This document shows positions 34,191-46,480 of a stretch of DNA of 64,000 nt, in pieces. The notes under the pieces were generated by a model that did not search any database, was not told the origin of the DNA, and worked only from the letters and a program-made list of their open reading frames with translations. A program made the translations under genes and the position numbers. The stretch comes from Nageia nagi (Eukaryota; Pinophyta): the NCBI GenBank assembly GCA_050084985.1, contig JBITNC010000001.1:22444001-22508000 (forward strand), read 5' to 3'. Each line of letters starts with the position of its first letter. Within the stretch, counting starts at the first letter, position 1.

Positions 34191-35440
34191 TTTAGATTTT
34201 CTAATATTGCTCTTATTTTTTTCCCTAGGTATATGCACTTAATATTATGATTTTTATTTTTAAAATTTGTTTTGTATTATACAAATTATTTTTATGCAAT
34301 TATGATGTTATTGGATTTTGTTATGGAATGCTATGGAGTTAATTTATGCATATGTGAATTGATTTAGTATTATGACACCTTAAAGATTGTTATGCATTAT
34401 GCTATTTAGGCATTTCTTTAGTTATGATGCTTTTTAATATTAAATTATTTTTTTATATAAGAAAATGAATAAAAAATGATGATACGATGTAGGATTTATG
34501 GGATTGCTTCGATTTGAATATGCCAAATGGGCCTTTGCTCCTTACATTTTGTAAAACAATGTCAAAAAATAACATTCAATAGGCCCAACCCATGGTGAGA
34601 CAAGAAGTAATGATGGATGATTATAAATAATGAAACACAATGGATAGCCACAAAAATAAAATCAAACAAGTTTGGAACCAACTTCTAGCTTAACATGTAA
34701 GACATGCACTAGCCCCAACCGAACTAGGAAGGATGCGATGTATAATGGTTCTAAGACCTTGTAAATATTTTATGAAAATATAATCAAAGTGATCCAAACA
34801 CATTAATTGGTGACAAGCATGCCAAATTATATTAGGAAATGAGTGACTAGTGGTTCTCTTATTCCAAAAAAGGTAGGAAATAAAAGCAAGAGACCATCCA
34901 AGCATCAACTCTTGAATATCAATATCTAGCTTGATGAAACACAAAGTGGTGATGGTTAAATAGAGATCCTTGGAGCTACTTAATATATATTGCATATGGA
35001 TTCTTTTTATATGTGGGTATAAATGATAAAAAAGAAATAAATAATGATGATATCTCATTACACAATGATGATCACATTATAAAATGATAAGAAGATAGTG
35101 ATGAAATTATGTGGTGATTAAGGTAATACTATTTTTAGGTATTTTACCTTTTTAAAAATTTGTATATGCAAGGATAATCATAAACAAGGTAAAATCAAGC
35201 AAGGGACCAAGTCCCCTTAATCATAAAAATATATAATTTAGAATGAGAGAAAAAGAGAAAATGAAAGACACACCAAGTTATGCTGCTATTACCTTCCAAG
35301 AGATTTCAACTTGAAGTGTGGGTGAATGAGTAATACATATTCCCTCTTTAGACTCATCATTTATTTTATAAGATTTATTTATTATTGCTTTACTTTTTAT
35401 CTCTTTTGAATCATTATTCCCTTTAGATTTTTTTTTCTCT
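34191..35440. other. Unassigned AT-rich sequence
   Basis: Contains the longest featureless open frame of the area (34690-35058, minus, 122 codons), which has no motif, no family resemblance and a Leu/Ile/His-rich composition typical of chance. No LTR or inverted repeats seen. Confidence 0.3.
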
Positions 35441-35450
35441 TCATTATATT

Positions 35451-36690
35451 CTAACCAAGAGATAGGAGGTCTCCGTTAAAGTAAATTATTTCTAGATAGA
35501 TATGCATGGAGGGTAGGATAGGGCCATGAGGTAAATCCATGAAATTACAATGGATAAAGGGTTCCTTATATATATAATGTATAACTCCATACTTTTGAGC
35601 ATTACGGGAACCTTCCTTCCTACCCTTTAATCCTACACTATTAAACACTTGTTGTTACCTATACCATCCCAATATATTGAGACTTCCTAGTTTACAACAC
35701 TTGTTGATTATGTGAGTCAAAATAATAAGGCACATTATGATTGAGTAAAGACTAATTATAATACATAGTTTCCCTTACCTAATTAACATTTCATTGTGGA
35801 AATAAATTTTTTTATACTTGTAAATTTTCAATGGCATTTGGAGATGCATCATTTAATACCAACTTACCATTATCTATAAATATTTGAATAAACATCCTCA
35901 AAGTTAGGTACCATTCAATACTGTACCCTTGGACTCTATGAAATTTGCAAAATTCATCATCTTTGTACCAAGGTTTATATGCCTAACTTGGAACCCATTT
36001 AACTTTTGGGAATGTTACTAATTTTGCTTCATTTAATTTTTTGAATATTTAAGACAAGGGTTCATTCAATGGTGTAAACATTTTATACAACCTAGAGGAT
36101 AACCCCTAATCATTATTCTAAAAAATAGGTGGCACTTGAAGTGTTACTTGATTTACTTGATCCTTACTAAAATTATTTATATCATTCTTAATCTCATCAT
36201 TTCCTCTATTTTCATTTCATGAATGGTTTTCCATGTTTTCCTATTTTATCCCACTATTATGAATCATAACCTCATCTATAAGCTTGTCTTATGAAATAGC
36301 CACCTTAAAGATCTTATGGTATTGGATCTGAAAAATATTAGAGATGTGTCTATTGCAAATTTTACTAAACAATCTCACCAACTCCTCTTGGGATATTAAA
36401 AATATTGTATCTACGATCAAATTTCACCATCTAGAAACATAATTTGATATTGGTTCCTACTCAAATAATGTTAATCATGTGATATCTATAGTGGAAGCTC
36501 TCTTCTTGATATTGATAGAAAAATGGTCAAGAAAGAGATTTGCCAATTTCTCAAAGCTAAAGAAACTATGTTGAGGTAATACATTGTACCAATTCATAGT
36601 TTGACCACCAAGGGCCATTCGGAATTTTTCTTATTTGAAAGGTGTAATGCACTTGGTGTGAGCCATAATGCATCTAGAATAGAGTGAAAT
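35451..36690 (-). pseudogene. Tat-type gypsy gag relic, element I
   Basis: Minus strand. FRMALGGQTMNWYNVLPQHS near 36610, FEKLANLFLDHFSINIKKRA, then EPISNYVSRWRNL (Arg by inference) and EELVRLFSKICNRHISNIFQ match the gag domain of element A (LDGQAMDWYNNL, LANLFLEHFKINIKDKTS, EELVKMSIHSCLRPI). Further on, PKVKWVPS, then YKPWYKDDEFCKFHRVQGYS is the knuckle-like region, and IFIDNGKLVLNDASPNA follows near 35860. The gag is cut on its N-terminal side close to 36740, where gypsy element E begins, and fades out near 35451. Confidence 0.75.
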
Positions 36691-36742
36691 ACACCTAAGA
36701 GTTAGTTAGAGGTAAAACATGAGATTCTTTTAGGATGTATCA

Positions 36743-37470
36743 TGATTAGTAATCACTAAATGCTTATAGCATACTTGAATCCTCACTTATAGATTCAAAC
36801 AAAAAAATATTCACATTATGAGATCCATCAAATTGCATATAAATATAAAGTTACACAATGTAAAAATATAAATTAATAATCTCAATCACACACAACAAGA
36901 TCAACATAATGATTTACCCTAGTTCATTCAATGTGGGCTAATTTAGCATGGAATTGGAGCCTTCTCTTCTCATTGTCTATGAATATTAAAATATTACATG
37001 CATATGGAAAAATACCATCAAAATATTAGCAATACCATATCCTATAACACTGCTACAATCTCCTACAACAAGAAGAACAACTTCAAAAATGCAACAATTC
37101 TTCAATGACTCTTGGTATTCCTTCAAATCTCTATAATCCTAAAATCCAAAAACTTTCTAAGCTAATATTGAAGAATCAAAAGAGTAGCATGCCTCTAAAT
37201 AGGCCTAAAAAACATCTCCAAGATGTCTATTGATGATCCTACACTACTCAATTATCTAAATCATCAACGCCCCTTCAAATTCCACTACTAAATCATCAAA
37301 AGAAAGGTTATTAATAGCCTAAAAATAGTAGATTTAGGCTATTATTGACATGGTTTTTTTATCACCAATCATCTCTAGATTTTAGTATTTTGTCAATCTC
37401 CAAGCAAAGATACCTCTACAATGAGCACTTCTCCTACAAAGATCAACATGACATGATCCAATTCAAATCA
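36743..37470 (-). mobile_element. 3' LTR of gypsy E
   Basis: About 728 bp, plus-strand start TGATTAGTAATC, end CCAATTCAAATCA. Aligns throughout with 42173-42906, for example GGAATTGGAGCCTTCTCTTC, then ACAACAAGAAGAACAACTTC and AACATCTCCAAGATGTC. On the minus strand the purine-rich TTAGGGAGGTG directly precedes it, the expected polypurine tract. Confidence 0.9.
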
Positions 37471-37739
37471 CACCTCCCTAATGAAATGGCATTTGGTCCC
37501 ACAAATGCATAGATGAGGATACAAGTCCCCAACCATGGACTTGTCCATCCACTTGGCTTTATTAGGATTTTATTCCTTTAATCCAACCAACCACATCTCT
37601 ATCTCACCTCTTCATGTAGTAGAAACCTTCTTTTGTAATATGGAATCTTCCTTGATTTCATCCATAGTGTTAAGAGCTAAGTCATTAAGATATGGAAAAA
37701 TCTGATTTGAACCTCCTTCATCTTCAGTCAACATAGATG

Positions 37740-38960
37740 GGTCATACAATTTCTAATATTTCACATTCGCAATTGAATAGATATTCATATATACTAGTAG
37801 ATTCAATCTAAAAGTATTCTCGCTTACTTGCTTCATAATATCAAATGGTCCATACCTTAAAGGATTCAACTTCCTCGTTGGTCCTTGTAACCTCTTCTTA
37901 CTAAAATGCAACCAAACATGGTCTCCCATGTGAAACTTATTGTCAACTCTATGTTTTTCATTTCTCATTTTGTACTTAGCTTGGCTTGTCTTATGTTTCT
38001 CTTGGATTTTCAAATAAATTTTCCTAATCTTTTCAACAAAGGCTACAACTTGTTTTTCTTCTTTCTCAAGTGAATCTCCTTAATCCTTTTGCTTGCCAAA
38101 CACACAATCAAAAGTTGAAGGTGGTAAATAACCAAAATAAGTCTCAAAAGAACTCTTATTAATAGAAGAATGAATTTCCCTATTGTATGAATGTTGGATA
38201 TATTCAAGTTGTTCATCCTAAGACTTAGTATGCTTTCCATAATAACCCGTCAAGAGTTGAACCATTATCCTATTCACCACCTTAGTTTATCCATGCATTT
38301 GAGAATGAAAGGTAATACTCTTCTTAAACCTTGTATCCATCTTTTCCCACAAACATGTCCAAAACTTGCCCAAAACTCTACTACCTCTATTTGAAAGAAT
38401 AGAAGTAGGAAATCCAAAATGAACCACAATAAGTGAAAATAATAAATTTCTAGCATCTTATCCCATTATTATCTTCTTAAAAGGAATCAAAACACACATC
38501 TTACTAAATCTATCCACAACAATAAATAAATAGTCATCTTGGTCATAGGTAATCATCCCAAAAAATCCATGGATATATACTTCCAAGGATGAGTTGGTAT
38601 TGGTAGTGGCTAATACAAACCCAATTTCCTATTTCTTGGCTTCCTGGTATAACACAATGAACATCCCTGTATGTACTTGGCAACTTGATCTTGCATCTTT
38701 GGTGAATATACATACCTTTGCAAATTAAATAATTTCTTTCCAACCTTAAAATATCCTACAATATTTGAAGTATGTGCTTCGCTAATTAGTTCAATCATTT
38801 CACCTAAATATATACATAATGCATTAAAATGATAAAGAATTCCATTTTGTAAATGAAAATCATCCAAGCCATCATCCTTAAACCTAGATGAAGATAAATT
38901 CTCATACACCTCTTCAAAGTTTGGATTCTGTACATATGCCTATGAAAATGATTTGAAAAG
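37740..38960 (-). pseudogene. Integrase of gypsy E
   Basis: The N-terminal zinc region at 38610-38909 reads EAHTSNIVGYFKVGKKLFNL, then QRYVYSPKMQDQVAKYIQGC and SLCYTRKPRNRKLGLY. The HHCC site keeps His, Cys and Cys, with the second His as Tyr. The core region (38040-38600) is badly broken. The C-terminal part at 37753-38013 reads HRVDNKFHMGDHVWLHFSKK, then LNPLRYGPFDIMKQVSENTF and YMNIYSIANVKY, the GPY/F-type ending of this gypsy family. No chromodomain was recognised after it. Confidence 0.85.
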
Positions 38961-39180
38961 AAAAGGAAGAGATTTTAGCACTAAGAGGGAACTCAATGGC
39001 CCCTGTTTGCAAATTGTTCATAAGCTAAAATATGTGTTGCATGTAACTAGTAGCATGGAACTTGTACCTATAGGTGGTATAGAAAGCATATCAACAACCT
39101 TATTCTATTTTTCTTTATTATATTTGATCACAAGATAAAATTATTGTACAAAATCCATCAATCTATAGTGTCTAGTTTTT

Positions 39181-40260
39181 TTACAATTTTGATTGATTTT
39201 GTAAGTACTTTAATGGTTTATGATTAGTATGAATAATTATTTCTTTCCCCATTAAGTAATGTTTCCACTTTTTGATAGCTTGAATGAATGCATACATTTC
39301 CTTATCATAAGGAGGATAATTCAAAATGGCCCCACTAAAGTTTTCAAAATGATAGGAAATTAGTTTAACTTCTTGTACCAAAATAAACATAGTTACTTGC
39401 ATTAGTCTCAATTTTGAATGGCTTCTACAAATCAGGAAGTGTAAGTATAGGTGCACTAACAATCTTTTTCTTCAAGGTATCAAAAGATGTTTGTTGTTGT
39501 TTCCCACATTGGAACACTTTACTCTTGCTAGTTACATCATGTAAAGGTGAAGAAATATGAGAAAAATTGAAAATAAACTTTCTCAAAAATTAGACATCAC
39601 CTAATAAACTCCTTAGTTCAGTTAAATTAGTTGGCTTTGGCCAATCTACTATGGCATTTACTTTACTAGGATCTATCTTAAGTTGTCCATGACCAATAAC
39701 ATGGCCTAAATATGCTTAAGACTCTTTGCCAAACTCATATTTAGATATTTTCAACAATAACTTCTTCTTATGAAAATATTAAAATAATTGTCTAAGTTGT
39801 ACAACATGTTCTTCCCAAGTATAACTATAAATAAGAATATCATCCAAGTATATAACAACAAAAGAATCAATAAATGGAGTAAGCACATCATTCACCATTC
39901 TCATAAATGTGGCTAGTGAATTGCACAAAATAAATGGAAAAATAAGCCACTCAAATAGGCCTTATATTATCTTGAAAGCAGTCTTCCAAATGTCCTCTTC
40001 TTTGATTTAAACTTGGTGATATCCACTCCTTAACTCCAACTCTTTAAATAATCTTGCCCCATGCAACTGATCCAAAAGATCATCTATCCAAGGCAAAAAA
40101 TAGCAATTTTTTATAGTGATTTTGTTACATGCTCTATATTCAATACACATCCTCCATGTTTGATCCTTTTTGGGAACCAAAATAATAGGTGATCCACATG
40201 GATATGTATTTGATATGATCACACCTTGATCAACCAACTCTTAAATATGTATCTTTATAT
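39181..40260 (-). pseudogene. Reverse transcriptase and RNase H of gypsy E
   Basis: RT at 40007-40237 reads MVDQGVIISNTYPCGSPIIL, then VPKKDQTWRMCIEYRACNKI and IDDLLDQLHGARLFKELELR, SGYHQV. The active site [11 protein letters not shown] lies near 39850. RNase H at 39181-39462 has YPPYDKEMYAFIQAIKKWKH (catalytic Glu) and IIHTNHKPLKYLQNQSKL, where the usual Asp of HTDH is Asn. Stops and shifts separate the parts. It copies element RNA into DNA in working relatives; here it is dead. Confidence 0.85.
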
Positions 40261-40551
40261 TCTCTTGCTCCAAAACTGATTATCAATGCAAAGCTATGTT
40301 GGGTAATGAAGGATTAGGTGATAACTAAATATCATGCCATATATCCTGTATAAGAGGTAATCCCTTTGAGGTTGCAAATAAGTTAGTAAACTCTCAGACC
40401 AATATTTGCATCTATTCTTCCCTATTGCATGCTTTTAACATAATAAAATTAGTATTGGACATTGTTAACAATGTGAGATTCACCTCACTAGAAGCTTAAA
40501 TTTTCACCATGATCAACATAAACTTTTAGAAGCATTTACAAGGCATTTTAC

Positions 40552-40830
40552 CTAACTGGTTGTGACAAAATGTAGCTTTTTCTTACTTTTATGTACATTA
40601 GCTAGAAACACCTTTTTGTCTTTCACTAATTGTAATTTGTTCAATATTATATAATAAATAGCATCTCTATCCCACATATAAGGGTTACCAAGAATAACAC
40701 CACAAATATCTAAAGGAACAACATCAACTATAACTTTATCAATGTACTTTTCAAAAATAACAAATTTCAACTTACATTGTTTAGTGACTTACAAACTAGC
40801 ATTGTGATGCACCCAACCCAAAGGATATGG
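40552..40830 (-). pseudogene. Protease C-terminal region of gypsy E
   Basis: The minus frame 40552-40770 reads VDVVPLDICGVILGNPYMWD, then RDAIYYIILNKLQLVKDKKV, matching the LDVVPLDICGIVLG.PYL.DRDAIF segment that ends the protease in this gypsy family. The active-site Asp lies upstream in a poorly preserved stretch (to about 41030) where no frame is clear. Confidence 0.7.
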
Positions 40831-41059
40831 ATTTGGATGGTTGAAAGTTTTCTATCCCAAATTACTTACCATAGATTCAGAAATCAAATTTTCTTGAGAA
40901 ATCGAATCAATAATGCAATGCACTCTTATTTTCTTAATTTAGATTTTGAGTTGGAATTAACAAATTGTTTATTCTTCAATAACTTGATATTCTTCAACCT
41001 TTTGAATGGCTGAAAAATTTAGTTTCTCATCAACATCTGAGTTTCTCTCAACATCATGA

Positions 41060-41830
41060 TATTTAAGAATCATAGATTAGTTTTCTCCTAATTCTTTTTC
41101 TTGTATGGACGTAATTCTAGATGAAGTTTCTAACATTTATAATCAACATGACCATCTTTATTACAATTATTAAAATGCCTATTATCACCTTTTTTTTGTG
41201 AAATATTAGTGTTCTTAGTTTCCTACTTACCTTTTCCTTTATCTTGTCCTCCCTTTGAATTAGAAGCCTTATTGGATTCATCATATTATCTTCTTGCTTT
41301 ACCATCCTCCTATAAGTACTTTGCTTGCATACATACTTGATCAATATTACTAGGTTTAAACAACATGATAGTTTTTTACAAATGACTATTTTAAACCTCT
41401 AATGTACTTCATTAAAGTTTGAGGATCTTTTAGTGAAAACCCAAGAAGGGTAGCTTGTTTCCTAAATTCCATAGTGTATTCTTGAATCAATTTACCTATT
41501 GTTTGTCTAAATAATAATCATTTCATTAATTATTTATTATGATATTCCAATGGATTAAATTAATCTCTTAACAAGTTCTTAAATTTAACCCAAGAAGATA
41601 TGTCCAATAAGTGTTCATGACTAAGAGTTTCTACATGGCTTTCCCTCCAAACTAATGCATGTCCACCCATATTTAATCTAGTAGAAGAGATTTTATTAAC
41701 ATCATTTACAACACCATAAATTTGGAAATAGACCTTCAATTGTTTCAACCAATTATTCAACATTTTTGCATCAATGTATCTACAAAAAATAGGAATGCCC
41801 ACTTTAGCCTCCACTTTGAATGGAACTCGA
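41060..41830 (-). pseudogene. Gag of gypsy E
   Basis: The frame 41560-41814 starts MEAKVGIPIFCRYIDAKMLN, then NWLKQLKVYFQIYGV and MGGHALVWRESHVETL, the capsid part of this gypsy family. The zinc knuckle near 41130-41175 reads NCNKDGHVDYKC, with the first Cys of CCHC missing. Further fragments at 41117-41344 are the linker before the knuckle. A leader of about 340 bases separates the start from the primer site. Stops are present throughout. Confidence 0.8.
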
Positions 41831-42160
41831 TTTGATGAAGATGATTAATTGAGTCCTCTAATTTCATTTTTATTTCCTTTGATTAACATTTACATTTTCT
41901 TTAACATCTAACAATTCAGCAGAATGAGCCAAATGATTCTCCATTTTTGAAAATCTCCTTTCAAAATTGACATTCATTATGGTATGAATAATAGACTATT
42001 GCTCTTTCAAATCATCCATTTCAGCCACTCTACACCTTCAACTAATCTGAGGATCCTCCAAAATCAATTTTGATATTTGATATCTCTTGCTCAACATCAA
42101 AAAGCATAATGCTGGTAGCTAAAATCATCAAATGTTTGGCCCCAAATTTTATTCACACAA

Positions 42161-42172
42161 GATCTGATACCA
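42161..42172 (-). other. Primer-binding site of gypsy E
   Basis: On the minus strand it reads TGGTATCAGATC, directly abutting the 5' LTR end (AAATTACA). It matches the initiator-Met site TGGTATCAGAGC at 11 of 12 positions. Confidence 0.85.
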
Positions 42173-42906
42173 TGTAATTTGTAATCATTGGATTCTTATA
42201 GTATACTTAGATCCTCACTTGCAAATTTAAATGAAAAAACTTTAATAATTATGAAACCATAAGATTGCATATAAACTTGAAATTGCATAATGTAAAACTA
42301 TAAATTAACAATCTCAATCATACATAATAAGATCAACATAATGATTTATCATGGTTCACCCAATGTGGCCTAATCTAGCATGGAATTGGAGCCTTCTCTT
42401 CTCACTATCTATGGAAATTACAATATTACATGCATATGGATAAATACCATCAAAACAATGGTAATACCATCTCTTACAACAATACTGTAATCTCCTGCAA
42501 CAAGAAGAACAACTTCAAAACTACAAAAATTCTTGAATGAATCTTTGTTTTCCTTCAAAATTTTACACTCCCAAAGCCCCAAAACTCTCTAAGCTAAGAT
42601 TGAAGAATCAAGAGAGTGGCATGCCTCTAAATAGGCATAGAAACATCTCCAAGATGTCGGTTGATGATGTTGAACTACTCAACTATCTAAATCGCTACAG
42701 TCCCTTCAACTTCCATTGCTAACTCAACAAAATGAAGGCTATTAATGGTCTAAAAATAGTATACTTAGACTATTAATAGCATTATTTTTTCACCAATCAC
42801 CTCCAATTTTTAGTCTTTGGTAAACCCCAAGCACATATACCTATGAAATAAGTGAAATAAGTACTACTCTTGAAAAGATCAACCTGACATGATCCAATTT
42901 AGATCA
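42173..42906 (-). mobile_element. 5' LTR of gypsy E
   Basis: About 734 bp, plus-strand start TGTAATTTGTAATC, end CCAATTTAGATCA, so TG...CA on both strands. Pairs with 36743-37470. Confidence 0.9.
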
Positions 42907-42957
42907 TAATGTGCCTATGGGCTAGATGAAATATGCATTGGGATTAGGTATTAGGAG

Positions 42958-43570
42958 TAATATGCCTTGGAAACTCTTTATTAACATTCATGGATAACTA
43001 TATAGGAAATACATGGGTTTATTTTCTAAGGCACAAGGATGAAGCATTTGAATACATAAAATAATTTAAGGTACTATTGGAGAAGCAAAGTGAACCCTAC
43101 ATCAAGGTGTTAAGAATAGATAGAGGTGGAGAATATGTTCCAAATGAATTCTTAAATTTTTGTAAGCAACAAGGAATTTACAAGCAATTTGTAGTAAGGT
43201 ATACACCTCAACAAAATGGTGTAGATGAAAGAAAAAATAGTACAATCATGGAGATGGCAAGAAGTATGTTGAAGGGCAAGAATTTGTGAAATGAGTATTA
43301 GGTAGCAACAATACAATGTTCAATCTATATCATGAATAGCTACAAAAATAGTGAAAGAAACATGATTCTAAAAGAAGCATGGACAAGAAGAAAACATAGT
43401 GTTGCTCATATGAGACTGTTTGGATGTGTGGATTATGCACATGTCTTGGATGAATTAAGAAAGTAGTTAGACAATAAAGAAGAAAAATGTATATTTATAG
43501 GATACAGTGAAGAATACAAGGCATATAAGTTGTATAACCTAATAAAAAAGAAGGTAATAATCTTGATAGA
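42958..43570 (+). pseudogene. Copia D integrase, 5'-truncated
   Basis: Plus strand. Starts abruptly within the integrase core, then IKVLRIDRGGEYVPNEFLNF (second Asp; RSDNGGEY usual, here RIDRGGEY), YTPQQNGVDERKNSTIMEMA (catalytic Glu region), MRLFGCVDYAHVLDELRK, then KCIFIGYSEEYKAYKLYN. 42907-42957, between gypsy E and this start, matches nothing. Gag, protease and the first half of the integrase are absent. The family is the same as element C (53870-54338 and 62913-64000). Confidence 0.85.
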
Positions 43571-43959
43571 TATGTAAAGTTTATAGAGGAGGAAGCATGG
43601 GATGGAAGCTTGGGGAAAATAATAAATATTGTGACAACCTCACCTTAAGAGGATTAAGAAGAATTAGTAACAATCAATGTACCTAAAATTATGACTCATT
43701 TCACACCAAATCAAGCTCAACCAAGTGGTCCTCAAGTGACCCCAACATCCAATACAATATCAGCCTTATGAATGCTAGCAAGTACTCCAATACATGTACA
43801 CCACATACCATAAGAAGGCCCATCAAATAGTTCAATATCAAGTGACTCCTTAAATCAAACACTAGCAAGTTTTAAAAGGTATAAATTTAAAAGTTTGAGT
43901 GATATATATCGGCAAGAAGGAAAAAATAATATAGGTTAGAATTCTTTATTTGCCTTATA

Positions 43960-45155
43960 CTCACTTGCAAGTGATCCAATACATTTTGAAGATGCAGTTA
44001 AGGAAGAAAAATAGATTGCAAACATGGGTGAAGAAATTGTAGCCATTAAAAAGAATGATACATGGGAGTCAGTAAACCTCCCATATGGAAAATATGTTAT
44101 AGGAGTTAAATGGGTTTATAAAATAAAATGTAATGCTAAAGGAAAAGTAGAAAGAAGTAAGGGAATATTAATGGTGAAAGGATACAAGAAACAATATGGA
44201 ATTGAAAATGATGAAACATTTTCTCTAGTTGCAAGGATGGAAATTGTGAGGACAATCTTAGCAATAGCATCTAAAAACAAATGGAAGGTCCATAAAATGG
44301 ATATGAAATCAACATTTTTAAATGGATTCTTGAAGGAGGAAGTGTATGTAGAGAAACCACTTGGGTATAAGGTTGAAGCACAATAAAAAAAAAAAGTATA
44401 TAAAATCAAAAAGGTACTCTATGGGCTCAAGCAATCACCATGAGCATGGTATAACATAATTGATTCCTATTTTCTGAGTAATGGTTTTACCAAGTGTGAT
44501 TGTGAGCCTACTCTTTACACCAAAGAAAATAATGGTAAGCTTCTAACTGTTGTGTTATATATGGATGATTTGATTTTCATGGGAAATGATGAATATATTG
44601 TAGCTAAGTTTAAACATGATATGAAACATGAGTTTGAAATGTCTAATTTTGGATTGTTAATGTACTTTCTTGGTATAGAGGTTCAACAATTAGAGCACAG
44701 TATCATTATTTCTCAAACTAAATATGCTACTGACATTTTAAAGAGGTTCAAAATGGAAAAATCCAAGCCAACACCAACTCCAATTGCCATGGGAATGAAA
44801 TTGAGAAAAGAGGATTAGAGAAAGAGTGTGAATCCAACCATGTATAAGAGCATTATAGGTATTATATTATATTTAGTAGCCATTATACCAAATATGATGT
44901 ATGTTGTTAGCTTAATCTCTAGATTCATGGTAAACCTGAAAGCAACTCATCTCCAAGAAGCCAAAAGGATATTGAGATATGTTAATGGAACCAAAGAGTT
45001 TGGTATTTTGTACATAAATATAAATGATTTCAAGCTGACTGGGTATAGAGATAATGATTGGATATGTAGTGTAGATGATAAGAAGAGCAATTTAGGCTAT
45101 GTGTTTCACTTGGTTCAGGTGTTGTATCATGGGCCTCTAAAAAATAACCAATAGT
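43960..45155 (+). pseudogene. Copia D reverse transcriptase
   Basis: 44024-44386: MGEEIVAIKKNDTWESVNLP, GVKWVYKIKCNAKGKVERSK, then VKGYKKQYGIENDETFSLVA and HKMDMKSTFLNGFLKEEVYV (LDVKSAFLNG motif). 44400-44550: KKVLYGLKQSP, then AWYNIIDSYFLSNGF. 44552-44818: active site LYMDDLIFMG, then FEMSNFGLLMYFLGIEV. The RT tail and the first RNase H residues run to 45154 (LISRFMVNLKATHLQEAKRI, LRYVNGTKEFGI). Breaks: a stop near 44387, a stop after MKLRKED at 44818, and a TGA in SP*AWY where Arg is expected. The catalytic YMDD survives. Confidence 0.9.
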
Positions 45156-45515
45156 CTCCCTCTCTACAACTAATGATGAGTATATAGTAGAAATAAGAAC
45201 AACATGCCAAACTATGTGGATGAGAAGGATCTTAAATGATTTGGGACATAAGCAAGAGGAACCAATAAGGATATTTTGTGATAATACTTCAACAATATCA
45301 CACTCAAAGAACTTGAATTTTTATTAAAGGGGCAAGCATATTGATACAAGGTACCACTTCATTAGGTAGCTAATTAATGTTGGAGAAATCATTTTGGAGC
45401 ATTGTAGATTTGAAGAGAAATATATTGACATTTTCACTAAGCCATTTGGAAAGAGGATTTTTGAACACCAAAGAGATAGCTTAGGCATCATAGATGGTAG
45501 TAGTAGCAATTATGA
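45156..45515 (+). pseudogene. Copia D RNase H
   Basis: Continues in another frame: SLSTTNDEYIVEIRTTCQTM (Glu of TEAEY changed to Asp), WMRRILNDLGHKQEEPIRIF, CDNTSTISHSKN (third acidic site) and KHIDTRYHFIR, ending YIDIFTKPFGKRIFEHQRDS, then LGII, the normal copia C-terminus directly before the polypurine tract. Confidence 0.85.
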
Positions 45516-45518
45516 TTA

Positions 45519-45526
45519 AGGGGGAG
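45519..45526 (+). other. Polypurine tract of copia D
   Basis: AGGGGGAG immediately before the LTR start TGTTGGAAAG, eight bases after the last recognisable coding triplets. Confidence 0.85.
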
Positions 45527-45933
45527 TGTTGGAAAGTAATCCCAACTACTTCTATTAATATGATCTATAGTTGTATTAAATCTAGGCATTTAAGGTAGTT
45601 ACTATTTTTCTATACAATGAAAAAAAATTTATTCATGAAGCTTCATTTTTATTGCTATATACTTCTCCATTTTTGTCTCTTGAAGCTTCCTTTATTCTCT
45701 AGTTTTGTGTGAATGCTATCAAAGAGTGTAAGACATATTTTTTGATAATAAATTAGCATTTTTTTTTGCTCTAGTTGTAGTTAGTCTTGGAATTGCCTAC
45801 CTTATTCATACTTTATTTCAATATTAATTGTTATTTGTTATGCTCTATTTGGACTTCTTGTTTGTGGGTTTCTATTCATATTTATAAGGTTTGAATTAGC
45901 ATAGATCTGCTGCAACATCTATCTGTGCTTACA
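45527..45933 (+). mobile_element. LTR of copia D (possibly shared with copia C)
   Basis: Starts TGTTGGAAAGTAATCC after the polypurine tract and ends near TGTGCTTACA at about 45933, so TG...CA, about 407 bp. It is followed by a primer-site-like sequence (45942-45952), which should not be present after a 3' LTR unless a second internal region follows. The element has no 5' LTR in this window. Confidence 0.65.
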
Positions 45934-45941
45934 AACTAGAT

Positions 45942-45952
45942 TGTTATCAAAG
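45942..45952 (+). other. Primer-binding-site relic behind the D LTR
   Basis: TGTTATCAAAG in the context AACTAGATTGTTATCAAAGT resembles TTGGTATCAGAGC. Its place just after an LTR end suggests that the LTR also served as a 5' LTR. Confidence 0.5.
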
Positions 45953-46029
45953 TATTTGCAACTCCTATCCACTTATAAAAAGATCACATGCAAATATCTA
46001 CAACACATTTATAGCCCCCAATAGTGAAA

Positions 46030-46480
46030 AAAACCCTCTTCTAGAAAATCATTCATGTATGCATACACCATGTTGTAAGTCACTCATCCTCATAAGCTTT
46101 TTGTGTATTTTCAAACATAGAACACATGTCCATTAGTATTATCATGACCAAAATATTTGATAAAAAATCTTTCCTAATACTCTTTCATGAATGCCCATAC
46201 CTTGTTTTAGATCCCCATGTCGACACATACTAGTAAAATATTAGTAAAGGTTGCAGCATAATTTGGCTTCATATCTAATGTATTATATCTTCTTAAAAGT
46301 CTCTAGAGCCTTATCCAAAAATCCATTTTATGTAAAATATGTATTTCTTTATAGTATATGAATCCTTATTTGCATTACATATCTTGCCAAACATGTTAAA
46401 CGCCTTTCCTACTCATCCATTTTTTGCATATATATCTCCCTTCTTTGAGAATCTCAACTCATGCTGACAAAGAATGAGAA
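46030..46480 (-). pseudogene. Pentatricopeptide-repeat (PPR) gene fragment
   Basis: Minus-strand translation over several frames gives IYAKNG, VGKAFNMFGKICNANKDSYT, FLDKALETFKKI (by one shift), KPNYA, then FTNILLVC, DMG, LKQGMGIHERVLGKIF and LQHGVCIHE. This is the plant organellar PPR (PLS-class) rhythm: MYAKCG...A..VFD.M...D..S.., then G...EAL..F..M, KP...TF..IL.AC...GAL.QG..IH. Plant PPR proteins bind organelle RNA. At least four frame breaks. It is the only clear cellular gene family in the window together with 51361-51576. Confidence 0.65.

Larger units (their letters stand above)
36743..42906 (-). mobile_element. Ty3/gypsy element E, old but structurally complete
   Basis: A 6.16-kb minus-strand element with two LTRs, a primer site, and gag, protease, RT, RNase H and integrase in order. 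The LTRs have clearly diverged (roughly one fifth of sites by eye), far more than those of copia J. I could not find a matching 5-bp duplication: TATCA lies left and TAATG right. Its RT and integrase resemble the plant gypsy families ending IYSVVNVENLKLY, distinct from the Tat elements A, G and I. Confidence 0.85.

Noticed and set aside
34690-35058. 122-codon minus-strand open frame as a gene
   Set aside because: No recognisable motif, chance-like composition, no promoter or neighbouring coding support.
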